Part shown: positions 29,433 through 37,567 of the stretch, in pieces
Numbering within the stretch: the first letter of the stretch is position 1
How the letters are laid out: each line of letters starts with the position of its first letter
The notes under the pieces: generated by a model
The model's input: only the letters and a program-made list of their open reading frames with translations
Database searches by the model: none
What the model was told of the DNA's origin: nothing
Made by a program: the position numbers and the translations under genes
DNA from: an uncultured Granulosicoccaceae bacterium
GTDB taxonomy: Bacteria; Pseudomonadota; Gammaproteobacteria; Granulosicoccales; Granulosicoccaceae
Assembly (NCBI GenBank): GCA_938007995.1
Contig: CALLLW010000043.1
Location: 27,384-91,383, forward strand
Direction: 5' to 3'
Length of the DNA stretch: 64,000 nt

Positions 29433-30611
29433 TCACATCTCTACAGCTGCCACTGAATTTTTTGCATCAAAATACTGCTGAAATTTTGTTTCAAGCTCAG
29501 CACCATTTTCGCGCCACCATTTATCGTTACGCCAAATAACGGAATCGAGATTTCGGCCAAGGGGCAGCAATTTCCGGTAGGTATTATCAATTAACTCATC
29601 CAGTACTCTGGCTCCCGGTGCGTAGCCGAATGCAGTTGCCATGCGCAGATTATTCAGCGGCTGAGTAACATAACGTAGAAAATCAATGGAATCGTCATAA
29701 TTGATCAGCGTGTCAGGTTTTGCCTTTCGTTTTGCGTTGTCCCTGGGGATAACCAGCATTCCCATATGCGCAATTGCCGCGCTCCAGATCACTCTGTAAT
29801 GATCATGTGGCATATCAGACTGGATTCTCTGCGACACTCTCTTTACCACATTGCTAGTGGTAACCAATGCGAAAGTCACCTCTCCTGAATCAAGCAATTG
29901 CAGTGCTTGCTGATCGCTCTCTACCCAGATAATTTCGCTTTCAATCAGCTGCACAGTTTGCTGGATTTTTTCCCATGCGGAGTCTGTTGAGAGCTCTTTA
30001 TAAAGATTCTGCCGTGCGGTTCCATTCAGCTCAAGCGACCATTCCGCCAGACCACGAGCGGTCATGCGAACTGCCCGCTTGCCCGGAAAGCGATCGACAT
30101 CGAAAAAGTCACGCAATGTGACAGGCTCGTTTTGCTCAATAAAAGCAGTGTGATCGAAGGTGATTACATCTGCCCACACTGAATGTCCGATCGCGCAAGG
30201 TTGTAACGCGTTCCATCTGTAGTCCCTGAATTCAACACGATCAGGAAGTAGTTGATTAAAAGGCAGGAGATTTATTAAGTCATTTTCACAAGCAGCAATA
30301 GAGTCATGCAAAGACATCTCTAAAACGTCAGCATCAAAATCCGGACTTCCAGGTGCAAAAACACTGAACGAGCGCTCAAAGTCATTGCCATACTGCTCAA
30401 TGACGTAGTTCCAAATTGTATGAACATGATCAGGGAGCCAGCTCTGTATCCGTAACGGCTTAGCTGTAGAATTCACAGGCTGCACCAACCCCGTTGCCTG
30501 TTCCTCCGCTACCTGTATCTCCGCTGTCTGTATCTCCGCAGCTCTTATGTACATTGTATTCCCCAGTAGTACTGTCGCTAGTACAAAACTGAGGCTTTGC
30601 AAGTTAAACAT
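29433..30611 (-). CDS. Periplasmic solute-binding protein (PotD/family 1 type)
   Basis: Exported binding protein of ABC-transporter type, similar in layout to polyamine-binding PotD. The signal peptide is residues 1-25 with cleavage near IRA/AE. Segments such as ALQPCAIGHSVWADVITFD and TLRDFFDVDRFPGKRA are typical of this fold. A 15-bp three-copy repeat just after the signal peptide gives AEIQT-AEIQV-AEEQA. No permease or ATPase gene is adjacent, so it is either an orphan binding protein or paired with genes elsewhere. The ligand is unknown. Confidence 0.8.
   Translation of the reverse strand: MFNLQSLSFVLATVLLGNTMYIRAAEIQTAEIQVAEEQATGLVQPVNSTAKPLRIQSWLPDHVHTIWNYVIEQYGNDFERSFSVFAPGSPDFDADVLEMSLHDSIAACENDLINLLPFNQLLPDRVEFRDYRWNALQPCAIGHSVWADVITFDHTAFIEQNEPVTLRDFFDVDRFPGKRAVRMTARGLAEWSLELNGTARQNLYKELSTDSAWEKIQQTVQLIESEIIWVESDQQALQLLDSGEVTFALVTTSNVVKRVSQRIQSDMPHDHYRVIWSAAIAHMGMLVIPRDNAKRKAKPDTLINYDDSIDFLRYVTQPLNNLRMATAFGYAPGARVLDELIDNTYRKLLPLGRNLDSVIWRNDKWWRENGAELETKFQQYFDAKNSVAAVEM
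30495..30539. repeat. Three tandem copies of a 15-bp unit in the binding-protein gene
   Basis: Units at 30495, 30510 and 30525 share CCTGTATCTCCGC-like cores. They encode three five-residue units at the mature N-terminus and keep the frame. Confidence 0.85.
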
Positions 30612-30812
30612 GTCAACTTACCAATTTACCCGGCTCACCAGTAAGGTAGCACTGTAGAAAATAGTCGCAAGTCAACACCAACTGCCATGCCCTCTGATTG
30701 GCAAATTAACAGCCTTACTCGCTGCATTTATCGCTGGATCTACTACATTCAACAGGCACCTATTAAGTTGTCAGCAAAATAGCCTACTACCGATGCACGC
30801 TAAGGAAACCGA

Positions 30813-33053
30813 ATGACCGCCCAGGGAAACACTCACAGCTCAAAAGAAGAATCCATAGATGATGAGCTTACCGCAGGTGAGACAGTCGATCTTCACGCAC
30901 ACCTGAAAACAATACTAAAATATCGCTGGTCAATACTCCTGACCGTCGCTATTTGCACCGTTACTGCCGCCCTTTTTGCGACTAATATTGCACCGACTTT
31001 TCGGGCCACAACTACGCTGCATATCGAATCTCAGCAGACACTACCGTTGAATCTCGACAGCATCATCGGGATAGATACCGACAATGGCCAATACTACCAA
31101 ACTCAGCTTGAAGCACTGAAATCTAAAAGTCTGGCAAGACGTGTGATCAGAGAAATGGCACTGGTCAACCACCCTGAGTTGAGCCCACCAACGCCTGATT
31201 CAGCATTAGCAACCGCCACCGCCGCATCGAGAGAGCTACAAGAGCGAAAAGCGATAGATCGTTTCATCAAGCGAACCACGGTACTCCCAATAAAGAATAC
31301 AAAAATGGTTCGGATTAGCTTTGATTCAAACGATCCTGTATTTGCTGCTCGCGTTGCCAATAAGATTACTGATACATACATTGTTAGCTACACAGACTCC
31401 AGAACAGCAACAGGCGAAAAGGCAAACACCTTACTGACTCGCCGCATGGAAGAGTTAAAAATTGAACTGGAGAACTCCCAAAAAAGACTTTTCAACTACA
31501 AAGAAACACAAGGGCTGGTTGATATTCAGGGAGACAACACACGCCTCAGTGAGCAGGAAATAGGTATCATCACCAACAAGCTTCTTGAGGCAGAGAATGC
31601 CGAGGCTTACGCTAAAATACTATATGACGAAGTCGTCAGAACCAGGGAAGCCGGTATCGACGCATTGTTGAGCCTACCTCTGATCGATACAAATGAAATG
31701 GTCAGAAGGCACAAAATCGCTCTGCATGAAGCACAACTTGAGCTCGACGAACTGAGCAATAGATACGGCGAAAAACACCCACGGGTTATTGATGCGGTGT
31801 CGCGACAGGATAGTGCTCGCAGCAGTCTGTACAGCCAACTCAACAACCTGGTTGACAGCATAGAAAAAGACTACCAGTTGAATCAACAAAAAACCGCATC
31901 CCTGCAGGCAAAACTAAACGAAGGTAAAAAACAACTTCAAGATAATGACAGAACCAACCTTGAGCTTATGCACCTACAACGCGAAGTCGCTCTTAATCAG
32001 GAAGTGTACGATGCTTTTTACACGCGCAGCCGGGAGGTTATTGAAGCAGAAAATATCAACACTTCCAACGCACAGGTTGTAGAGTATGCCGAAGCACCTC
32101 TGAATCCGGTTAGTCCAAAGAAGACCCTCATTACTCTGTTAGTCTTTTTGCTATCAACAGCAGCTGCGATCCTGGTTGCCATCGTGCGCGAATCAACAAA
32201 CAATACGGTCAACCGCACGACAGATGTGGAACACAAACTAGGGGTTAAAATGCTTGGCATACTACCTCTTGCATCGACAGGGACAGGTCGAAAGGCGAGA
32301 CCAACTACACTACTACCAGGCTCGCTGACGCATGACTCCCACGCCTTTGAAGAAAGCGTACGAACAATCAGAACCAGTGTGTGTCTTGATGAACTACAGA
32401 AATCAAATCAGGTTATTCTGGTGACGTCAGCTTTGCCATCTGAGGGAAAATCCACACTCGCCTGCCACCTGGCCCAGTCTTTTTCCAACTTAGAGAAAGT
32501 TTTGCTTATTGAGTGTGATCTCAGACGCCCTTGTCTGCATACTTTACTAGAACTGCCTGATAATAAAGGCCTGACACAGTTATTGAATAGGGAAGCTGAG
32601 TTTTCCACCTGTCTGAAGCCCAGTGTGATTGGCAATCTTGACGTTCTACCTGCCGGTACGATCCCAAACAAACCGCTAGATCTGCTAAGTTCGCCAAGAT
32701 TCAATCGACTGCTGCAACTCATGCGAAGTCGGTATGACCGGATAATTATCGACAGTGCGCCAGTTCAGGCGGTGAGTGATGCACTGATTCTCGGCAGATT
32801 GACAGACTCCGTCATATTTACTGTAAAAGCCAATTCTACGTCGATTGCGATCGCATCTCGTGCAATGAATCGCTTAAGAGAAGCTGGTATTTCATTGAGT
32901 GGCGCTGTTGTTTCACAGGTTAACTTGCGAAAAAACACAGTCGGGGATGAACTTAACTTTGAAGGTTACTACGACTACTACGGATACACAGACCTGAACA
33001 ATCTCGAAGAAATTAATGAAAAAGAGAGTACTGCAACAAACAAAGCGGCGTAG
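30813..33053 (+). CDS. Wzc-type polysaccharide co-polymerase with tyrosine kinase domain
   Basis: Inner-membrane protein that controls chain length and export of exopolysaccharide. A Wzz domain with a first helix near residues 45-65 is followed by a long coiled-coil periplasmic region (about 150-430), a second helix near 440-460, and a BY-kinase domain. The kinase has Walker A SALPSEGKST, Walker A' VLLIECDLRRP and Walker B DRIIIDSAPV. The tail carries a tyrosine cluster (YYDYYGY) of the autophosphorylated kind. The length of 746 is typical. An AAGGAAA ribosome binding site precedes the ATG. A partner phosphatase was not seen in the window. Confidence 0.93.
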   Translation: MTAQGNTHSSKEESIDDELTAGETVDLHAHLKTILKYRWSILLTVAICTVTAALFATNIAPTFRATTTLHIESQQTLPLNLDSIIGIDTDNGQYYQTQLEALKSKSLARRVIREMALVNHPELSPPTPDSALATATAASRELQERKAIDRFIKRTTVLPIKNTKMVRISFDSNDPVFAARVANKITDTYIVSYTDSRTATGEKANTLLTRRMEELKIELENSQKRLFNYKETQGLVDIQGDNTRLSEQEIGIITNKLLEAENAEAYAKILYDEVVRTREAGIDALLSLPLIDTNEMVRRHKIALHEAQLELDELSNRYGEKHPRVIDAVSRQDSARSSLYSQLNNLVDSIEKDYQLNQQKTASLQAKLNEGKKQLQDNDRTNLELMHLQREVALNQEVYDAFYTRSREVIEAENINTSNAQVVEYAEAPLNPVSPKKTLITLLVFLLSTAAAILVAIVRESTNNTVNRTTDVEHKLGVKMLGILPLASTGTGRKARPTTLLPGSLTHDSHAFEESVRTIRTSVCLDELQKSNQVILVTSALPSEGKSTLACHLAQSFSNLEKVLLIECDLRRPCLHTLLELPDNKGLTQLLNREAEFSTCLKPSVIGNLDVLPAGTIPNKPLDLLSSPRFNRLLQLMRSRYDRIIIDSAPVQAVSDALILGRLTDSVIFTVKANSTSIAIASRAMNRLREAGISLSGAVVSQVNLRKNTVGDELNFEGYYDYYGYTDLNNLEEINEKESTATNKAA

Positions 33054-33069
33054 TTGCTCGACCAACTGT

Positions 33070-33098
33070 TGATTTTTTAAAGTAAAAAATCAGATTTT
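33070..33098. terminator. AT-rich hairpin between convergent genes
   Basis: TGATTTTTT (33070-33078) pairs with AAAAAATCA ending at 33092, followed by a run of T at 33094-33098. The stem is AT-rich and therefore weak, but the position between convergent wzc-like and HAD genes fits. Confidence 0.45.
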
Positions 33099-33105
33099 TT
33101 GCATG

Positions 33106-33792
33106 CTACTGACGCCAATCCAATATCACATATCCCAGTGATTTTGCTTTTGCGTCAGTCGCTTTACCAGGATCAACTACATAGGCTTCATTGGCCATTT
33201 CAAACAATGGCAAATCAACAATGTCATCACTGTAGGCGCATGTGATACTTTCCCACTGTTTTTCATCACACAGCGCCTGCAGCCTTCTTGCTTTCTCTGC
33301 GCCAATACAGTTTTGTCCGTTCAAACTGCCTGTGATTCTTCCCTGATCATCAACCATGGCGTCACTACACAACAGGTGATCCATATTCAGTGCGTCGAAC
33401 AAACCATTCACATAAAAACTGAAGCTGGCTGTTGCAAGCACCAACACGTAACCCTCGGAACGCAGCCGACTCAGCTCAGCAAGCGCCTTTGGTTTAATGT
33501 TGCATGCCAGTGTTTTTTGGCAAAACTCATCGCAGAGCTTTTGAAACTTTTTGCCGCCGAGGCCTCCCGCTATTGCACCAAGATACCGTGCCTTCAACCA
33601 GTGATTTGATCGAAGCCCGGCCTTGTACAGGAGCAGACAGACAATCAGCTCCGGGCCACGGAACATACGCAATGGTCGTCTGGTAAGGCAATGCAGTAGA
33701 AAATCTACATAGGTATCTTTTGCCGTAATAGTGCCGTCGAGATCAAAGACCGCTATCTTCGGCTCACTGCGTGGCGGGGATTCACCGAACAA
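33106..33792 (-). CDS. HAD-IB family phosphatase, candidate polyprenyl-phosphoribose 5-phosphatase
   Basis: 228-residue HAD hydrolase with intact catalytic motifs: AVFDLDGTITAKD (nucleophile Asp and general acid), ATASFSFY (motif II) and CAYSDDIVDLPLFEMA (motif III acids). The start is a TTG backed by a strong AGGGAG ribosome binding site 9 bases upstream. It is the last gene of a four-gene minus-strand operon, 21 bases after dprE2-like. In mycobacteria the 5-phospho-ribosyl lipid made by the UbiA-type synthase must be dephosphorylated before DprE1. By context this enzyme is the best candidate for that step; that role is inference, the HAD call is not. Confidence 0.85.
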   Translation of the reverse strand: MFGESPPRSEPKIAVFDLDGTITAKDTYVDFLLHCLTRRPLRMFRGPELIVCLLLYKAGLRSNHWLKARYLGAIAGGLGGKKFQKLCDEFCQKTLACNIKPKALAELSRLRSEGYVLVLATASFSFYVNGLFDALNMDHLLCSDAMVDDQGRITGSLNGQNCIGAEKARRLQALCDEKQWESITCAYSDDIVDLPLFEMANEAYVVDPGKATDAKAKSLGYVILDWRQ

Positions 33793-33813
33793 ATTGAATT
33801 GCTCCCTTGTGCT

Positions 33814-34551
33814 CTACAGTGGAAGTTTCTTAAAGATAAATTCTGGTATCGATTTGATCACAAGCATGATGTATCGCCAGAACCAAGGGGTGTACAGAAT
33901 ATTTTTTTTCTTAGTGATTGCCAAATCAATATCTCGCGCTACCTTATCTGCGCTTGCCCAGAGTGCTCCTTTTTTTATATCGCTGGTCATCGGCGTATCG
34001 ACAAACCCGGGCTTTATTGTAAGCACATGCACATTATGTTGTGCCATATCGCTCCTTAAACCAGCCAAAAAACTTTCTACAGCACTTTTGGCGGAACCAT
34101 ACAGGTAATTGCTTCTGCGCCCTCTGTCACCGGCAACAGAGCCAATCACCGCCAGTGTGCCACTACCCTGCCGTTTCATTACTTTGGCCAGATGCAAACT
34201 CAACGAGATAGTACTGCTACCGTTCAAGTTGAACTGATTCATCGCGTAATCAGGGTCATCCAGACATTGTGATTGATCAGGTAGCACGCCATAAGCGATT
34301 AGTGCGCAGTCTATTTTTCCGGCTTTGCCGGCAAGATTTTCGATCAGCTCTCTATGCCCATTCACGGATGCCAGATCCGAAAACACCACGTGCACGGTGG
34401 CATCACTTATTGTTGCAACGTGGGATTCAAGTTGTTTGAGTTTTTCTGCATCTCTTGCAACCAGCGTTATGCTGCCACAATCTGACGCAACGAGATCCAG
34501 ATAAGCACGGGCAATTCCTGATGTTGCACCTAATACAAGCAGGTTTTTCAT
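33814..34551 (-). CDS. dprE2: DprE2-like SDR, polyprenylphosphoryl-2-keto-ribose reductase
   Basis: Short-chain dehydrogenase that, in mycobacteria, reduces decaprenylphosphoryl-2-keto-erythro-pentofuranose to decaprenylphosphoryl-D-arabinose. NAD(P) motif VLGATSGIARAYL; catalytic YLYGSAKSA. The C-terminus FWRYIMLVIKSIPEFIFKK closely parallels the diagnostic tail of mycobacterial DprE2. The length is 245. Its ATG overlaps the stop of the DprE1-like gene in ATGA, matching the conserved dprE1-dprE2 order and coupling. Confidence 0.88.
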   Translation of the reverse strand: MKNLLVLGATSGIARAYLDLVASDCGSITLVARDAEKLKQLESHVATISDATVHVVFSDLASVNGHRELIENLAGKAGKIDCALIAYGVLPDQSQCLDDPDYAMNQFNLNGSSTISLSLHLAKVMKRQGSGTLAVIGSVAGDRGRRSNYLYGSAKSAVESFLAGLRSDMAQHNVHVLTIKPGFVDTPMTSDIKKGALWASADKVARDIDLAITKKKNILYTPWFWRYIMLVIKSIPEFIFKKLPL

Positions 34552-35831
34552 GCGCTTTTTACCCTTTGCCAGAAACTGGATGTGTAGGACGGATCAATGT
34601 AATCAGTAAACTCGGAAACCCGCGGAAAGGATTTCTCGAATGTTTCACCGGTCATGGTTGCATCTTTCGCCGGGTAGATCGCCCCCCCCGCCTCCACAGC
34701 CATAGTCTCCAGTGCAGATAACAATTTTGTTGTGCGCGCTCCGCGATTAGGAAAATCGAGTGCCAGTGTCACACCCGGTCTGCAAAATGACAACATTGCA
34801 GGGGATGTGATGTCACCCATGGTTTTCAGTACCGACAAAAACGACCCCTGTTTTTCATTCGATATTTTCTTTAGCACTTTTTTAAGCACATCTGCGTTAT
34901 CGAACGGCACAACACACTGGAATTGATAGAAGCCCTTGCGCCCGTATATTCGATTCCAGTTCAGCAGCGAATCGAGTGGATAGAAAAATTTTGCAATCGT
35001 TTCGCTGTAATCACGCGTACCTTCATGCGATCGAATATAGAAATAGTTGAACAGTCTGAGGCTTAGCTGATTAACCAGTGGAAAGCCCGTTCCAACAATA
35101 GCGGGCACACTTCGAGCGCCTGTGCCAACCGGATCATCAAGGCTGCCCTGCTGACCATGCGTCGCTCTAAAAAACACACCGCGACCTGAAGTGTTCAGAC
35201 AATCAATCCACGACACACAGTACTCATGCGATTTTTCTGAGTCCTCAGAGAGCGCCAGAAACTCAGCATAATTTTCGTAGGCGATTGATTCGACCGCCAT
35301 ACTGGAGTGACTGATTTTTTTCAGCGACAGTTCCACCCAGGTTATCGTACCGGTCAAACCAAGCCCGCCGATAGTCGCCGCGAACATCTGCTGATTTTCC
35401 ACCTGACTGCACGTCATGTCGCCTTCAACAGACCGCCGCAAGCCGAAGCTTCGCACAAAACATCCAAAACTACCGACTGCATGATGGTTCTTTCCATGCA
35501 CATCATTGGCGACTGCACCACCCAGGGTTACAAACCCGGTACCTGGTGTTACTGGCAGGAACCAGCCCATTGGCACCACGAGCTTCAGCACCTGCCACAG
35601 GGTAACGCCAGATTCACACCGCAGAATACCGTTCTGTGCATCAAATTGAATAAACTTGTTCAGGCCAGTGGCATTAACAATCACGCCGCCATCATTGATA
35701 CAAACGTCGCCGTAACTGCGACGATTACCCACAGTCAGTAATTTATCGTTTGCAGGCAACGCCGTATCACGCCAGCAGATATCAGTACGAGACTGATTGG
35801 CACGATGCAAGTTGCCCCACGAGTCACCCAC
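34548..35831 (-). CDS. dprE1: DprE1-like FAD oxidase, polyprenylphosphoryl-ribose 2-oxidase
   Basis: FAD-dependent enzyme (VAO fold, arabinonolactone-oxidase family) that oxidises the 2-OH of polyprenylphosphoryl-ribose. Diagnostic features are NDVHGKNHHAVGSFG at residues 110-123, KFFYPLDSLLNWNRIYG near 281-297, and YPAKD with Lys389 near the C-terminus, each with an obvious counterpart in Mycobacterium DprE1. The residue matching Mycobacterium Cys387, target of benzothiazinones, is Ala357 (GVTLALDF). The length of 427 fits. GTG start; an in-frame stop lies four codons upstream. It is coupled to dprE2. Confidence 0.9.
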   Translation of the reverse strand: MGDSWGNLHRANQSRTDICWRDTALPANDKLLTVGNRRSYGDVCINDGGVIVNATGLNKFIQFDAQNGILRCESGVTLWQVLKLVVPMGWFLPVTPGTGFVTLGGAVANDVHGKNHHAVGSFGCFVRSFGLRRSVEGDMTCSQVENQQMFAATIGGLGLTGTITWVELSLKKISHSSMAVESIAYENYAEFLALSEDSEKSHEYCVSWIDCLNTSGRGVFFRATHGQQGSLDDPVGTGARSVPAIVGTGFPLVNQLSLRLFNYFYIRSHEGTRDYSETIAKFFYPLDSLLNWNRIYGRKGFYQFQCVVPFDNADVLKKVLKKISNEKQGSFLSVLKTMGDITSPAMLSFCRPGVTLALDFPNRGARTTKLLSALETMAVEAGGAIYPAKDATMTGETFEKSFPRVSEFTDYIDPSYTSSFWQRVKSA

Positions 35832-35870
35832 GGATTGCCCTCACCTCAGTGATCACAGATGAGCCAGTGG

Positions 35871-36842
35871 CTAACCCGGGTTTTTCCATGCATCATAGGC
35901 TGCGATTAACATCTCAATGTCATCGTCCTTAGGCTCCCAGTCCAGTTCCTTTTTGGCTTTTTCCATTGAGAGAATACAGGTTTCGTCTGCAATCAGATAT
36001 TGCTCCGGGTCGAGCAGTGGCTTGTTAATTTTATCCAGAAGACCCAGGACAAATTTAACCGCAAATGCCGGTGTTGGCACCACAATCGATTTACTGCCAG
36101 CGGACTTTATCAACGTATTAAGCAGTTTCCGCACAGTCGGCGGATTTAAAGAGCCAACGTTATAAGCTTCGTTCGGCACGCCTTTCTCTACTGCAGCAAG
36201 GCAAATCTCTGCGCAATCACTAACAGAAATAAACTGGTAAAAATTTCTGCCACCGCCAATAGTCGGAACAGGCAGGTTTTTGTCGATTAGCTTGAACAGA
36301 GACTCGAGGATACCCAATCGCCCGGGGCCGATTATCAATCGCGGCCGAAACAGAGTGATATTAAAACCACGCTCACGATATTCCTCGCACAATAACTCTG
36401 ACTGATACTTCGCATCCCCGTAGGGGCCTAAAGGTACGCGGTCGTGTGATTCCGGCCTCGGGTTTTCAAGCGTATGGCCGTAGACCATATCCGTGGTGTA
36501 GTAAATGACTTTACGGCACCCGGTTTTGTTTTCCAGATAATCGAGAAGATTTTTCGTCCCTTCATAGAGAACGCTAAAAAAGTATTCGTGCCGATCCGGG
36601 CGCTTGATGATCGGTACCAGCAATCTGGCAGCAAAGTGATAGACGATGTCATCGTCATCAACCGGCACAGTCTCGAGTGCCTTCTTGTCGGTGATATCAA
36701 CCATCATAAAGTCGATATCATCATAGTGAGGGGAACTGGTTTTTTTGATATCCAATGCGAGTACTTTTTCGCCTTTGGCAACCAGTTTTTTGGCAAGCTC
36801 AGTGCCGAGGAACCCGTCCCCGCCTGTAATTATGTGCTTCAA
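35871..36842 (-). CDS. NAD-dependent epimerase/dehydratase (SDR) of the arabinose-lipid operon
   Basis: Extended SDR with an intact nucleotide motif HIITGGDGFLGTELAKKL and a GPYGDAKYQSE catalytic segment. The longest frame reaches 37115, but its first ~90 residues are unlike any SDR. The TTG at 36842 places the dinucleotide motif at the very N-terminus, giving about 323 residues, so I use it. It lies 39 bases upstream of dprE1-like on the same strand. It is not part of the known mycobacterial pathway; it may act on another nucleotide sugar or supply a precursor. Confidence 0.8.
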   Translation of the reverse strand: MKHIITGGDGFLGTELAKKLVAKGEKVLALDIKKTSSPHYDDIDFMMVDITDKKALETVPVDDDDIVYHFAARLLVPIIKRPDRHEYFFSVLYEGTKNLLDYLENKTGCRKVIYYTTDMVYGHTLENPRPESHDRVPLGPYGDAKYQSELLCEEYRERGFNITLFRPRLIIGPGRLGILESLFKLIDKNLPVPTIGGGRNFYQFISVSDCAEICLAAVEKGVPNEAYNVGSLNPPTVRKLLNTLIKSAGSKSIVVPTPAFAVKFVLGLLDKINKPLLDPEQYLIADETCILSMEKAKKELDWEPKDDDIEMLIAAYDAWKNPG

Positions 36843-37179
36843 TTTTTTTATCCGGTGTTTACTGTCTATCGGAGGATTATCGCAGTGGTAATGCAGATCA
36901 GTGGAAAGTTTAAGACTAGCGCCAATTACATGAGCAAAATACGAGCAAGCACCGAGCCTGGAAGCTAAACTACTACCTGCGTGGTGTCTGCAACAGGTCA
37001 ATATATTGGCGGCGAGCCAAAGTAACACTCGGCTGGATCCAAAATTACGTAACTTCCAGCTCGTGTTTAGCCAGAATGGCTTATCAATCACAGTTAGCCT
37101 AACAGACAACTGCACTCATAATGACCAATTCCGAAGTATAATTACTTTAGTCGTTGATCCCAATATCCGAGCTTGCTAA
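36843..37179. other. Divergent intergenic region, 337 bp
   Basis: Separates the two arms of the arabinose-lipid cluster. A perfect TATAAT at 37137-37142 lies about 38 bases before the SMR-like gene, without an evident -35 box. The upstream part is only the dubious extension of the SDR frame. Confidence 0.4.
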
Positions 37180-37548
37180 ATGTCGAAGTATATCCCCTTG
37201 ATTCTCTTCACTGTACTTACCAATTTTCTATCGCAGATTATGTTGAAAAAAGGTATGACACAGATCAAGCTCGATACTCTGGGCGCATCCAGCGTTCTAC
37301 AGGCAATACCGGGAATAGTTCTCAATTTCTTTGTGATGGGGGGGTTACTGGTCATGGTGATCAGTATGGCATCACATCTCCTGGTTCTTTCCAAAGTTGA
37401 TATCAGTTACGCGTATCCGTTTCTCGGACTTTCTTTTGTACTGATCACTGCGTGGGGTTATTTTGTATTAGCCGAGCCTATGTCCGTCTATAAGGCCATG
37501 GGGGTACTACTTATCGTTTGTGGAGTAGCGTTGGTTGCCAAGTCCTGA
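37180..37548 (+). CDS. SMR/ArnE-like small membrane protein, candidate lipid-sugar flippase subunit
   Basis: 122 residues forming four hydrophobic helices in the SMR/EamA pattern. Features include ILFTVLTNFLSQIMLKKG at the start, DISYAYPFLGLSFVLIT in helix 3 and a final helix AMGVLLIVCGVALVAKS. Relatives ArnE/ArnF move undecaprenyl-phosphate-aminoarabinose across the inner membrane. Placed directly before the UbiA gene, it may flip the polyprenyl-phosphate sugar made here. A drug-efflux role is possible but less supported by context. Confidence 0.8.
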   Translation: MSKYIPLILFTVLTNFLSQIMLKKGMTQIKLDTLGASSVLQAIPGIVLNFFVMGGLLVMVISMASHLLVLSKVDISYAYPFLGLSFVLITAWGYFVLAEPMSVYKAMGVLLIVCGVALVAKS

Positions 37549-37567
37549 ATCAAACAACACCCGGAAA

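Noticed and set aside
36843..37115. 90-residue N-terminal extension of the SDR gene
   Set aside because: Not conserved in SDR proteins; the nucleotide-binding motif expected at the N-terminus starts after the TTG at 36842.
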